This document shows positions 31,720-39,676 of a stretch of DNA of 64,000 nucleotides, one piece after another. This stretch comes from Guyparkeria sp. WRN-7 (GTDB lineage Bacteria; Pseudomonadota; Gammaproteobacteria; Halothiobacillales; Halothiobacillaceae). The position numbers were made by a program, and so were the translations under genes. The stretch spans positions 216,669 to 280,668 of the forward strand of contig NZ_LRFH01000002.1 in the NCBI RefSeq assembly GCF_001641825.1, written 5' to 3'. A model generated the notes under the pieces. That model worked only from the letters and a program-made list of their open reading frames with translations, had not been told where the DNA came from and did not search any database. Within the stretch, counting starts at the first letter, position 1, and the number at the start of each line of letters is the position of its first letter.

Positions 31720-32643
31720 ATGGCGCTGTTCGATACCCACCGCCCCGGACTCAACACGCTCCTGGTGCTGGTCGTGGTCTCGATCGCCCTGATGAGCCTC
31801 GATCGCATCGGCACCCGTTGGGTGGGCCAGCTCGACCAGGGCATGGGCAGCGTCACCGACGGCATCATCGAGACGATCCATCAGCCGGTCGTCCTGGCCC
31901 GCTCCATCGGCCGCTGGTTCATCGAACGCAACGAACTCCACCAAGACCTGGACCGCCTGCGCGAAGAGAACACCCTCCTGCGTGGCCAGATGCAGCAATT
32001 CGTCTCCGTCAAGCGCGAGGTCGACGAGCTGCGGGCCCTACTCGACGGCGAAGCCAGTGACGTGCCGGCGGTCCTGCTTGCCCGCCGCATCGGCCACCCG
32101 CCGACTCCCGACGACAACCTCTTCACCATCGGCCGCGGCTTTGGCGACGACGTCCGTCCCGGCGACCCGGTGATCGATGCGCACGGCGTGGTCGGCCAGG
32201 TGCTGCGCAGCACGGCGACAGGCGCCACGATCATCGAACTGACCTCCCGCGATCACATTCTCTCCGTCGTGCTCGGTGACACCGGCCGCACCACCCTGCT
32301 GCGGGGCACCGGCACCGAGCAACTGGTGGCCGAGCGGGTCCCCGAGCGCACCCAGATCCAGGCAGGCGACCTGCTGACGACCTCGGGCATCGACAAGGCC
32401 TTCCCTCGCGGCTACCCGGTCGCACGGATCACGGCCATCGAGACCGACGAGGCCCAGGGGTTCATCCGGGTGATCGCCGAACCGGTTGCCGACCTGGCGC
32501 GGATCGACTACGTGCTGGTAGTCACCGAAGCGCCCGATGCCGACACGTCACCGGCCTCGGGATCAACGGAGACGCTCGACCAGCCGACGGTCGCGCCGGT
32601 GCAGGCGGACACGCAGGAAACGGAGGCGGGGAATGGCGACTAG
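31720..32643 (+). CDS. mreC: Rod shape-determining protein MreC
   Basis: Bitopic inner-membrane protein linking MreB to periplasmic wall synthases. 307 residues: short cytoplasmic N-terminus, one membrane helix (about 13-30), a coiled coil (about 70-105, LHQDLDRLREENTLLRGQM), beta domains with HGVVGQVLRS and TSGIDKAFPRGYPVARI, and a Thr/Glu/Pro-rich disordered tail from about 280. Starts 11 bp after mreB and overlaps mreD by 11 bp. Confidence 0.96.
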   Translation: MALFDTHRPGLNTLLVLVVVSIALMSLDRIGTRWVGQLDQGMGSVTDGIIETIHQPVVLARSIGRWFIERNELHQDLDRLREENTLLRGQMQQFVSVKREVDELRALLDGEASDVPAVLLARRIGHPPTPDDNLFTIGRGFGDDVRPGDPVIDAHGVVGQVLRSTATGATIIELTSRDHILSVVLGDTGRTTLLRGTGTEQLVAERVPERTQIQAGDLLTTSGIDKAFPRGYPVARITAIETDEAQGFIRVIAEPVADLARIDYVLVVTEAPDADTSPASGSTETLDQPTVAPVQADTQETEAGNGD

Positions 32644-33106
32644 CTGGTTCTCGATCGTCTTCACCAGCCTGGTGGCACTGGCACTGGTGCTGATTCCGCT
32701 GCCGGAGGCCGTGCAGGTTCACAATCCGCAGTGGCTGTTGCTGGTGGTAATCTTCTGGTCGCTATACCGGCCGGCCCAGGCGGGGCTGCTCTACGCCTGG
32801 GTCGCCGGCCTGATGCTGGATGTGGCAACCAACGGTCTTCTGGGCCTTAATGCCCTGATGTTCACGCTGACCGCCTTTCTTGTGCTTTCCCTGCGCCAGC
32901 GACTCGGCGTCGCGCCACTGCTGTCACAGGCACTGCTGGTGGCCGGCTTCACCCTGATCTACCTGATGGTGTCGCTCTGGGTCGAAGGCGTGGCAACCGA
33001 CCTCGTCTCCATGGCCACCTACCTGTCGCGGGCACTCTCCAACCTGGCCGCCTGGCCGGTGATCTACTTCCTGCTCAGCCGCATTGCCAGCGTGGCCGAG
33101 CGCTAG
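32633..33106 (+). CDS. mreD: Rod shape-determining protein MreD
   Basis: Polytopic inner-membrane protein of the elongasome, 157 residues and about five membrane helices (VALALVLIPLPEAV; LLVVIFWSLYRPAQAGLLYAWVAGLMLDV, a typical MreD stretch). The ATG at 32633 is preceded by GGAGG and lies within the mreC 3' end. In many gammaproteobacteria mrdA and mrdB follow; here the next gene (dgkA) is convergent, so they must be elsewhere. Confidence 0.95.
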   Translation: MATSWFSIVFTSLVALALVLIPLPEAVQVHNPQWLLLVVIFWSLYRPAQAGLLYAWVAGLMLDVATNGLLGLNALMFTLTAFLVLSLRQRLGVAPLLSQALLVAGFTLIYLMVSLWVEGVATDLVSMATYLSRALSNLAAWPVIYFLLSRIASVAER

Positions 33107-33118
33107 GCTCAGCCTAGC
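33102..33118. terminator. 17-bp palindrome at the mreD/dgkA convergent junction
   Basis: GCTAGGCT-C-AGCCTAGC, perfect 8-bp arms around one central base. It contains the mreD stop codon and the dgkA stop codon, which are 2 bp apart. It could end both transcripts, but there is no T run on either side. Confidence 0.4.
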
Positions 33119-33471
33119 AGCACGCCGGCCCAGACCACGGCGGCGACGATGATCGCCATCAGTACCGCCGCGGAACCGACATCCTTCGCGCGCCCGGAGA
33201 GCTTGTGCCGATCGGCACCGATCCGGTCAACGACATTCTCGATGCCGGTATTGAGCAGCTCCACCATCAACACCTGCAGCACCACGGCAACGAGCAAGGC
33301 GCGCTCGAGCGCCGTCTCACCGACGAACAAGGCGGTCGGCGCGGCGACCAGCACCACCAGCACTTCCTGCCGGAAGGCCTCTTCCTTGCGCCAGGCAGCG
33401 CGCAAACCCTTCCACGAGTAACGCAGTGCCACCCAGACATGGGCCAGGCCGTGTCCCCGATCGGATGCCAT
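33109..33471 (-). CDS. dgkA: Diacylglycerol kinase
   Basis: Small integral-membrane kinase recycling diacylglycerol to phosphatidic acid. 120 residues with three membrane helices after an N-terminal amphipathic part. Catalytic segments are KEEAFRQEVLVVL and the signature VELLNTGIENVVDRIG. The ATG at 33471 is chosen; a longer reading would run into the gcvH region. Convergent with mreD. Confidence 0.95.
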   Translation of the reverse strand: MASDRGHGLAHVWVALRYSWKGLRAAWRKEEAFRQEVLVVLVAAPTALFVGETALERALLVAVVLQVLMVELLNTGIENVVDRIGADRHKLSGRAKDVGSAAVLMAIIVAAVVWAGVLLG

Positions 33472-33491
33472 CTTGTCGATTCCTCGCCGCG

Positions 33492-33872
33492 TCAGTCGGT
33501 CGCCTCGAGCATGCGGCCGTACTCGTCCGGGCTCATCCACTCGGCCGGATCGTTTTCCATGCGGATCTTGAGTATCCAGCCCTCGTCGAGCGGATCGTCG
33601 TTGATCAGCTCGGGGCTGTCCTCGAGAGCCTCGTTGATCTCGAGCACCTCGCCATCGACCGGGCAAAGCACGTCTGACGCGGCCTTGACCGATTCGAGCG
33701 TGGCGCAGGGAGCGCCCTCGGAGACTGCCTGACCCACGTCCGGCAGGTCGGCGAAGACCACGTCACCAAGCATTTCCTGACCCTGCTCGGTGACCCCCAC
33801 GGTCACCACGTCATCTTCGATCGTGTACCACTCGTGGGTTTCCCCGTAGCGCCGATCCTGCCGAATGTCCAT
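33492..33872 (-). CDS. gcvH: Glycine cleavage system H protein
   Basis: Lipoyl carrier of glycine cleavage. 126 residues; the lipoylated Lys63 is in LESVKAASDV, with THEWYTIEDD upstream and ELINDDPLDEGWILKI downstream, all close to E. coli GcvH. A strong AAGGAG site is 6 nt before ATG 33872. No gcvT, gcvP or lipoate gene is nearby. Sulfur oxidisers with the sHdr pathway carry GcvH-like lipoate-binding proteins (LbpA), but this one keeps normal GcvH features and no hdr genes are adjacent. Confidence 0.94.
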   Translation of the reverse strand: MDIRQDRRYGETHEWYTIEDDVVTVGVTEQGQEMLGDVVFADLPDVGQAVSEGAPCATLESVKAASDVLCPVDGEVLEINEALEDSPELINDDPLDEGWILKIRMENDPAEWMSPDEYGRMLEATD

Positions 33873-33961
33873 GGGCGACTCCTTCTTTACGTTGGGCGAG
33901 TAATCAGGCCCGCGATTCTGGCACAAACCGCCGGCCTTCTCGATTGCCCGGCAAACCGTGA

Positions 33962-33979
33962 CTGCGGCAAATGCCGCAG
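33962..33979. promoter_or_regulatory. 18-bp palindrome in the gcvH/oprC divergent gap
   Basis: CTGCGGCA-AA-TGCCGCAG, perfect 8-bp arms with a 2-nt spacer. Its centre is about 97 bp upstream of the inferred start of the sigma-54-like promoter at 34041-34057 and 98 bp upstream of gcvH. That is the distance at which bacterial enhancer-binding proteins usually bind. Confidence 0.5.
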
Positions 33980-34040
33980 CCAGTGGGCCATCTGCCCCGA
34001 TCCGACGCACGCCAGAGACGACCAATCAACCACTTGCCGC

Positions 34041-34057
34041 TGGCCCGTTTCCTGCTC
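34041..34057 (+). promoter_or_regulatory. Sigma-54-like promoter upstream of the copper receptor gene
   Basis: TGGCCCG-TTTC-CTGCT with the invariant GG at 34042-34043 and GC at 34054-34055, exactly the 12-bp offset of -24/-12 promoters. Two consensus mismatches (TGGCAC to TGGCCC, TTGC to CTGC). Start near 34067, 44 nt before the coding start. Confidence 0.45.
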
Positions 34058-34110
34058 TACCGGATCGAAATCATCGGCCAACCACCAGAACATCGAAGGA
34101 TGACCACCGC

Positions 34111-36159
34111 ATGACAGTCAGCCGCCCGCTCCACCGCCCCAACCTCCTGCACGTCTCGATCCTCGCCGGTCTGATGACCGTGAGTCAGGCCGCCGTCGCC
34201 GAGGGACTGGAAACCATCCTGATCACGGCACCCGGCACGGGCTCGCCCTCGTCCGCCAGCCCGGTCACCCTGACCGCCGAGGAGAGCGCCCCGCGCGCCG
34301 ACCTGGCCGAGGTGCTGCGGGACATCAGCGGTGTCACCGCCGGTCGCATGTCGGGCCATGGGCTGGACCCGATCATCCGCGGCCAGCGCGAGCATCAGCT
34401 CAACGTGCTGCTCGACGGAGCAGCGATCGCCAACGCCTGCCCCAATCGCATGGACCCGCCGACCAGCTTCGGCGACCTCGCCGGCTACGACGCCGTCGAG
34501 GTGCGCAAGGGCGTGACCACCCTGACCCGCGGGCCGGGCGGCAGCGGCGGCACGGTCGAGCTCACGCGCAATACCTTCGAACGCGCGGCCGAACCCGGCA
34601 TCCAGTCACGCTTCGGTTTCGCGACCAGCAGCAACGGCCTGACCGACCAGACCAGTGCCGACGTGTTGTTCAGCAACGGCAATGCCTACGGCCGGGTCAT
34701 CGGCCAGATCGCCAACGGCGAGAACTACGAGGACGGTGACGGCAACGAAGTGCCCTCCTCGTTCAAGCAGCGCAGCGGGACGATCATCGGTGGTTACCGC
34801 GTGAGCGACGAGACCGGCATCGAGGTGTCCGTCGACCGCAACCGCATGCTGGACACCCGCTACGCCGGCACCGGCATGGACTCGGTGTTCGACAACGCCA
34901 CCATCTACCGCCTCGACGGTCGCCTCGGCGACCTCACCGGCGCGGTCGACGCCGTGCGCCTGGAGCTCTCGCGCGCCAACGTCGATCACCTGATGGACAA
35001 CTACAGCCTGCGCGAGCTGACCGCGCCGATGCCGATGGAGGCCCCGGCCCAATCCCACACCACCACCGCGCGACTGACGGCCACCTCGCGCATCAACGCG
35101 GTCGAATTCGATTACGGGCTGGATTTCGAGCGCGTGCAGCAGAACGCTGAGGCGGTCAACGCCATGAGCGGCATGCGCATGTTCCGCCAGTGGCCGGACG
35201 GCCAGGCGGACCAGGTCGGCGCGTTCGTCGAGGGCGACTGGCGCCTGAACGAGGATGACTCCCTGCGTGCCGGGCTGCGGGTCGACCGTTTCCAAAGCGA
35301 GATCGACACCACGCTCGACAAGAGCATCGCGACCCACATGATGGTCCCGGCCGAGGTCCGCGCCGCGGCGGCGGACTCCAAGAGCGACACCGAGTTCGGC
35401 GCCCTGCTCCGTTACGATCACCGCTTCGGCTCGAATCTGGACGGCCACGTCGGCATCAGCCGGACGGCGGTCGCCCCGAACCTGACCCAGAAATACATCA
35501 CCCTGCTGATGAACGGCATGCTCGCGAAGGTGGGCAACCCGAACCTGGATCCCGAAATCCACAACCAGGTCGAGGCCGGGCTTGCGTGGCGTGGCGAGCG
35601 GCTGGAAACCAACGCGAACGTCTACGTCGACCAGGTCGAGGACTACATCCTGCAGGACCGCCAGATCGCCGGCCTGATGCCCATGACCACCAGCTATCGC
35701 AATGTCGATGCGCGCCTGATGGGCGGCGAGCTGGATCTGCGTTACGCCCTGACCGACTGGCTGGCGACCGAAGGCCAGCTCAGCTACGTGCGCGGGCGCA
35801 ACACCAGCGACTCGCGCGACCTGCCGCAGATCCCGCCGTTGTCCGGCAACCTGGGCCTGCGTGCCGAGCGCGGCGCATTCGACGGCGCCGCGGTCGTTCG
35901 CTGGGCGGCCCGGGCCGAGGCGATCGATCAACAGAGCGGCCTCGATACCACCGAGACGGCCGGCTATGCCGTGCTCGATCTCAACGCGGGCTACGACATC
36001 AGCCGAAACTGGCGCCTGGAAGCCGGGGTCGACAACGTCTTCGACCGCAGCTACGCGCAACACGTCAACCGCGCCTACCGCAGCGTGTTCGGCGACCCGA
36101 GCGCACGCATCAACGAACCGGGACGCACCGTCTGGACGCGCCTGACCGCCACGTTCTGA
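34111..36159 (+). CDS. oprC: TonB-dependent copper receptor, OprC type
   Basis: Outer-membrane beta-barrel with an N-terminal plug, 682 residues, signal peptide ending near QAAVA. The plug has LDPIIRGQREHQLNVLLDGA and RGPGGSGGTVELTRNTFE, the barrel ends in aromatic Phe (TATF). In P. aeruginosa OprC copper is bound by CxxxM and HxM; here Cys110-x3-Met114 (ANACPNRMDPP) and His293-x-Met295 (VDHLMDN) fit in spacing and context. Additional Met-rich loops (APMPMEAP, MSGMRMF, LMPMTTS) suit copper handling. The ATG at 34111 has an AAGGA site. No tonB or copper efflux gene is adjacent. A sigma-54-like promoter precedes it. Confidence 0.9.
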   Translation: MTVSRPLHRPNLLHVSILAGLMTVSQAAVAEGLETILITAPGTGSPSSASPVTLTAEESAPRADLAEVLRDISGVTAGRMSGHGLDPIIRGQREHQLNVLLDGAAIANACPNRMDPPTSFGDLAGYDAVEVRKGVTTLTRGPGGSGGTVELTRNTFERAAEPGIQSRFGFATSSNGLTDQTSADVLFSNGNAYGRVIGQIANGENYEDGDGNEVPSSFKQRSGTIIGGYRVSDETGIEVSVDRNRMLDTRYAGTGMDSVFDNATIYRLDGRLGDLTGAVDAVRLELSRANVDHLMDNYSLRELTAPMPMEAPAQSHTTTARLTATSRINAVEFDYGLDFERVQQNAEAVNAMSGMRMFRQWPDGQADQVGAFVEGDWRLNEDDSLRAGLRVDRFQSEIDTTLDKSIATHMMVPAEVRAAAADSKSDTEFGALLRYDHRFGSNLDGHVGISRTAVAPNLTQKYITLLMNGMLAKVGNPNLDPEIHNQVEAGLAWRGERLETNANVYVDQVEDYILQDRQIAGLMPMTTSYRNVDARLMGGELDLRYALTDWLATEGQLSYVRGRNTSDSRDLPQIPPLSGNLGLRAERGAFDGAAVVRWAARAEAIDQQSGLDTTETAGYAVLDLNAGYDISRNWRLEAGVDNVFDRSYAQHVNRAYRSVFGDPSARINEPGRTVWTRLTATF

Positions 36160-36200
36160 CCTGTTTTCACTCCAGACTGCCACGCTGCGGCGTGGCCTTG

Positions 36201-36229
36201 CGGCAGCCTCCCCGGCTGCCGTTTTTCTT
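36201..36229 (+). terminator. Intrinsic terminator after the copper receptor gene
   Basis: CGGCAGCC (36201-36208), loop TCCCC, GGCTGCCG (36214-36221), followed by TTTTTCTTT starting at 36222. Confidence 0.85.
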
Positions 36230-36260
36230 TGTGCCGACCCGGCACTCACGACCGCGTACG

Positions 36261-36297
36261 GAAAAGGCCCCGGATCGTCGGTGCGACACGGGGCCTT
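36261..36297 (-). terminator. Intrinsic terminator after the sigma-54 activator gene
   Basis: On the minus strand AAGGCCCCG (36297-36289) pairs with CGGGGCCTT (36272-36264), continuing into TTC; the T run (TTTTC) spans 36265-36261. Confidence 0.7.
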
Positions 36298-36329
36298 CGG
36301 TATTGACTGCGACTTGGGCTTGTCCGCCG

Positions 36330-37301
36330 CTATTCGATCGCGAACTTCTTCAGCCGGTAGAGAAAGGTATCCCGACTGAGATTCAGCAGCCGGGCCGCGC
36401 GCGACTTGTTGCCGCCCGTCTGGGCCAGGGCCTGGCGCAGCAGATCGCTCTCGACCGCCTCCAGATCGACGCCGCCTGCCGGCAGCAGGAAGCCGGGGGC
36501 GATCGGGCCACCGCACTCGCTCTGAGTCGCCGAGCGCATGGCCGGCGGCAGGGCCTCGACATCGACCACGCCACCGGGATGGAAGATCACCAGGCGCTCG
36601 GCCAGCTGCTTGAGTTCGCGGATGTTGCCCGGCCAGCGGTAGCGACGCAGCACCCCGGTGGCCCGCGCGGTCAGGCGGGGCTTCGCGACGTTGCTCGCCG
36701 CGGCGTTCTCGGCGAGAAAGTACTCGAACAGCCACTCGATGTCGCCCTGACGATCGCGCAGCGGCAGCAATTCGATCGGCACGCCGGCGAGACGGAAATA
36801 CAGGTCGGCACGGAAGTCGCCGGCCTCGACCATCGCCGCGAGATCACGATGAGTCGCCGCGACCACGCGCAGGTCGACCCGGCGCGTACCGGTTTCGCCC
36901 ACCGCACGCGTCTCGCCGTTTTCCAGCAGGCGCAGCAGTTTCGCCTGCAGCGAAAGCGGCAGCTCGCCCAGCTCGTCGAGGAACAGCGTGCCGCCGTCGG
37001 CCTGGTCCACCAGCCCCGCCTGGTCGGCCAGTGCGCCGGTAAACGCGCCGCGACGATGACCGAACAGCGTGGATTCGGCCAGGTCATCCGGAATGGTGGC
37101 GCAGTTGACGGTCACCAGCGGTCGGTCGCGACGCGGCGAGCCGGCATGGATCGCAAGGGCGGCAAGCTCCTTGCCGGTGCCCGTTTCGCCGGTGATCAGC
37201 ACGGTGGCCTCGGTGGCCGCCACCAGTCCGATGCTGCGCAGGGTGGACTCGAAACGTGGCGACTGGCTGTGCAATGCCTCAAGATAGGGGTTCGCGTTCA
37301 T
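36330..37301 (-). CDS. Sigma-54-dependent activator without a sensory domain (PspF-like architecture)
   Basis: 323 residues beginning directly with the AAA+ domain: Walker A GETGTGKE (38-45), the sigma-54-contacting loop GAFTGA (85-90), Walker [10 protein letters not shown], sensor/arginine-finger segment [20 protein letters not shown], and a C-terminal Fis-type HTH (about 300-322, [23 protein letters not shown]). The receiver or GAF domains common in this family are absent, as in PspF and HrpR/S. In PspF, PspA inhibits the ATPase; no pspA is nearby. Target unknown; the adjacent copper receptor carries a sigma-54-like promoter. The start is ATG 37301. Confidence 0.9.
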   Translation of the reverse strand: MNANPYLEALHSQSPRFESTLRSIGLVAATEATVLITGETGTGKELAALAIHAGSPRRDRPLVTVNCATIPDDLAESTLFGHRRGAFTGALADQAGLVDQADGGTLFLDELGELPLSLQAKLLRLLENGETRAVGETGTRRVDLRVVAATHRDLAAMVEAGDFRADLYFRLAGVPIELLPLRDRQGDIEWLFEYFLAENAAASNVAKPRLTARATGVLRRYRWPGNIRELKQLAERLVIFHPGGVVDVEALPPAMRSATQSECGGPIAPGFLLPAGGVDLEAVESDLLRQALAQTGGNKSRAARLLNLSRDTFLYRLKKFAIE

Positions 37302-37331
37302 GGCAGTGTGTCCATAACGTGACGGAGATGC

Positions 37332-37346
37332 GCGGTAGTCTACCGC
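37332..37346. promoter_or_regulatory. 15-bp palindrome between the activator and cca
   Basis: GCGGTAG-T-CTACCGC, perfect 7-bp arms around one base, about 37 bp upstream of the activator's start and 70 bp upstream of cca. It overlaps the start site of a possible minus-strand sigma-54-like promoter (TGGC, 7 nt, TGGCA at 37369-37354). Confidence 0.4.
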
Positions 37347-37410
37347 TGCAGGCTGCCATGATAAAGCCAGCTTTTGCCTCCCAAACCCGAGTGAATTGCC
37401 CGGAGATTGC

Positions 37411-38676
37411 ATGCTCGATGCGGTAACCGAGAACCTGGAGCACTACATCGTCGGCGGGGCCGTACGCGACCAACTGCTGGGCCGCGACGTGGTCGACCAC
37501 GACTGGGTGGTGGTCGGCGCCACGCCCGAGCAGATGCTGCAACGCGGCTTTCGCCAGGTGGGGGCGGATTTCCCGGTGTTCCTGCACCCCGAGACAGGCG
37601 AGGAATACGCCCTGGCCCGTACCGAGCGCAAACAGGGGCGCGGCTACCATGGCTTCACCGTGCATGCCGCCCCGGACGTGACCCTGGAAGACGATCTTGC
37701 CCGCCGCGATCTGACGATCAACGCGATGGCCGAGGCGGCCAGTGGCGAGCTCGTCGACCCGTTCGGCGGCCGCGCCGACCTCGAGGCCCGCCGACTGCGT
37801 CATGTCGGACCGGCCTTCGTCGAGGACCCGCTGCGCGTGTTGCGCGTGGCGCGCTTCGCCGCCCAGCTGGCCGATTACGACTTCGAGGTGGCCGAGGAGA
37901 CGAAGGCACTCATGCGCGAGATGAGTGCCAGCGGCGAACTGGCCGACCTCACCCCGGAGCGGGTCTGGGCGGAAACCGTCAAGGCACTGGCCACGGCACG
38001 GCCCTCGCGCTACTTCGCGGTGCTGCACGAGGTCGGCGCACTGCGCGATACCTTCCCGGAGGTCGAGGCGCTCTTCGGCGTGCCCCAGCCGGAGGAATAT
38101 CACCCCGAGGTGGACACGGGCATCCATACTCTGCTCGTGCTGGATGCCGCATCCGGACTGAGCGACGACATCGCCGTGCGTTTTGCCGCGGTCTGCCACG
38201 ATCTCGGCAAGGCGCTGACACCCCGCGAGGAATGGCCGCGCCACATCGGCCACGAGCGCCGGGGAATCGACCCGACCCGCGCCCTGTGCGAGCGGCTGCG
38301 CACACCCAAGGCCGTGCGCGAACTGGCGATCACGGTCACCGCCCAGCACGGGCGCATCCATCGGGCGCTGGAAATGCGTGACGCCACCCTGGTCGACCTG
38401 CTGGGCGAACTCGATGCCCTGCGCCGCCCGGATCGTTTCGAGGCCATTCTCACCGTCTGTCACGCCGACTCGCGCGGCAAGCCCGGCAAGGAGTCGGTCG
38501 ACTACCCCGAGGGCGAGTGGCTTCGCCGTGTGCAAGCAACGGTGGCCGCCATCTCCCCCCAGCCCCTGCTCGAGCAGGGCATCAAGGGAAAGGCGCTGGG
38601 CGAGGCCCTCAGGCGCGAACGCATCCGGGCGGTAGGCGAGCTGCGTCGCGAAGGCATCGCAGACGCCTCGGACTGA
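37411..38676 (+). CDS. cca: Multifunctional CCA tRNA nucleotidyltransferase
   Basis: Adds or repairs the CCA end of tRNA. 421 residues: nucleotidyltransferase head with YIVGGAVRDQLLGR and metal-binding HDWVVVG, then LRVLRVARFAAQL, and a C-terminal HD domain (VCHDLGKALTP) with phosphatase/phosphodiesterase activity in the E. coli type. The start is ATG 37411, with GGAGA 5 nt upstream; a TTG at 37396 is rejected. Convergent with the esterase gene after 19 bp. Confidence 0.95.
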   Translation: MLDAVTENLEHYIVGGAVRDQLLGRDVVDHDWVVVGATPEQMLQRGFRQVGADFPVFLHPETGEEYALARTERKQGRGYHGFTVHAAPDVTLEDDLARRDLTINAMAEAASGELVDPFGGRADLEARRLRHVGPAFVEDPLRVLRVARFAAQLADYDFEVAEETKALMREMSASGELADLTPERVWAETVKALATARPSRYFAVLHEVGALRDTFPEVEALFGVPQPEEYHPEVDTGIHTLLVLDAASGLSDDIAVRFAAVCHDLGKALTPREEWPRHIGHERRGIDPTRALCERLRTPKAVRELAITVTAQHGRIHRALEMRDATLVDLLGELDALRRPDRFEAILTVCHADSRGKPGKESVDYPEGEWLRRVQATVAAISPQPLLEQGIKGKALGEALRRERIRAVGELRREGIADASD

Positions 38677-38695
38677 CCATCGCAGGCCCTCGTCC

Positions 38696-39580
38696 TCACT
38701 CGCTCATCGCGCGTGCCGGCTTGGCGCCGGGCACCTCATGGAAGAAGCGCGACACCGTCGACAGCACCTGGTCGTCGAACGGGAAGACGTTCGACAGGCT
38801 GATCACGACCCCCACATGCCGCAGGTTCTCGACCCGCAGCAGCTCGACCGGCACTCCCAGCTGGCGCAGGCGCCCGGCCAGTCGCTCGGTATTGCGCGGA
38901 TCGACCACCGGGTCGTCGGCACTGACCACCAGCAAGGTCGGTGGCACGTGAGCATCAACCCAGTTGATCGGCTGGCTCGATTCCAGCGGATCGGCCGGCT
39001 CGAAAACCCGCTCGAGCATCTCGTCGTTCAACGTCAGGAAATCGTAGGGCCCGGCAAGTCCGGCCCAGGCGGCGATCCAGCCCCGGTCGCCACCGGCAGC
39101 TTCGAGGTAGCGACCGTCTGACACCAGCATGGCCGCGTTGTAGGCACCGGCCGAGTGCCCCATGAGCGACAGGCGCCGCGGATCGGCACCGTAGTCACGG
39201 GCGTGCTCGCGCGCCCAGGCCACGGCACGGGCCGAGTCGTGCAGGAATGCCGGATAGCGGGCGTCCGGGTAGGTGCGGTAATCGGGGATCACGACCACCA
39301 GACCGCGACTGGCGAGCGTCCGGCCGAGAAACCCGTAGGTCGACCGGTCGCCCGTCTGCCAGCTCCCGCCCCAGAAGAACACCACCAGCGGTGCATTTCT
39401 CGCGCCCTCGGGCCGATAGATATCCAGCGCGAGCCCGTGCTCGCGATCGAACACCACGCCCCGCTCGACCGTCACCGCCTCGCTCGGCGCGAACGCTTCG
39501 AGCAGCCTCGCCCCGGAACAGGCGGTCAGGTTCACCAGCGTGACCGTCGCCGCGGTTATTGCCGTCAGCAGTCGTTTCAA
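38696..39580 (-). CDS. Alpha/beta-hydrolase lipoprotein (esterase-like)
   Basis: About 294 residues, with a lipoprotein signal: MKRLLTAITAATVTLVNLTAC from a TTG at 39580, which has a GGAG site 7 nt upstream. An ATG at 39634 would add 18 residues. The catalytic triad is visible: Ser in MGHSAGAYNA, Asp in SADDPVVDPRN and His in NLRHVGVV; the oxyanion FWGGSW replaces the common HGG. Family: carboxylesterase/BD-FAE type. The substrate is unknown. It would sit on the periplasmic side of a membrane. It is 97 bp after metE. Confidence 0.85.
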   Translation of the reverse strand: MKRLLTAITAATVTLVNLTACSGARLLEAFAPSEAVTVERGVVFDREHGLALDIYRPEGARNAPLVVFFWGGSWQTGDRSTYGFLGRTLASRGLVVVIPDYRTYPDARYPAFLHDSARAVAWAREHARDYGADPRRLSLMGHSAGAYNAAMLVSDGRYLEAAGGDRGWIAAWAGLAGPYDFLTLNDEMLERVFEPADPLESSQPINWVDAHVPPTLLVVSADDPVVDPRNTERLAGRLRQLGVPVELLRVENLRHVGVVISLSNVFPFDDQVLSTVSRFFHEVPGAKPARAMSE

Positions 39581-39676
39581 CGCGAGGCTCCAAGGATCCA
39601 GGCCGGGCGCGAGTATAGACGCCGCTCCTCGCATGCCGCAGTGCCGATGCCGCCCTGCACAGCGGACCGCCGGCGA

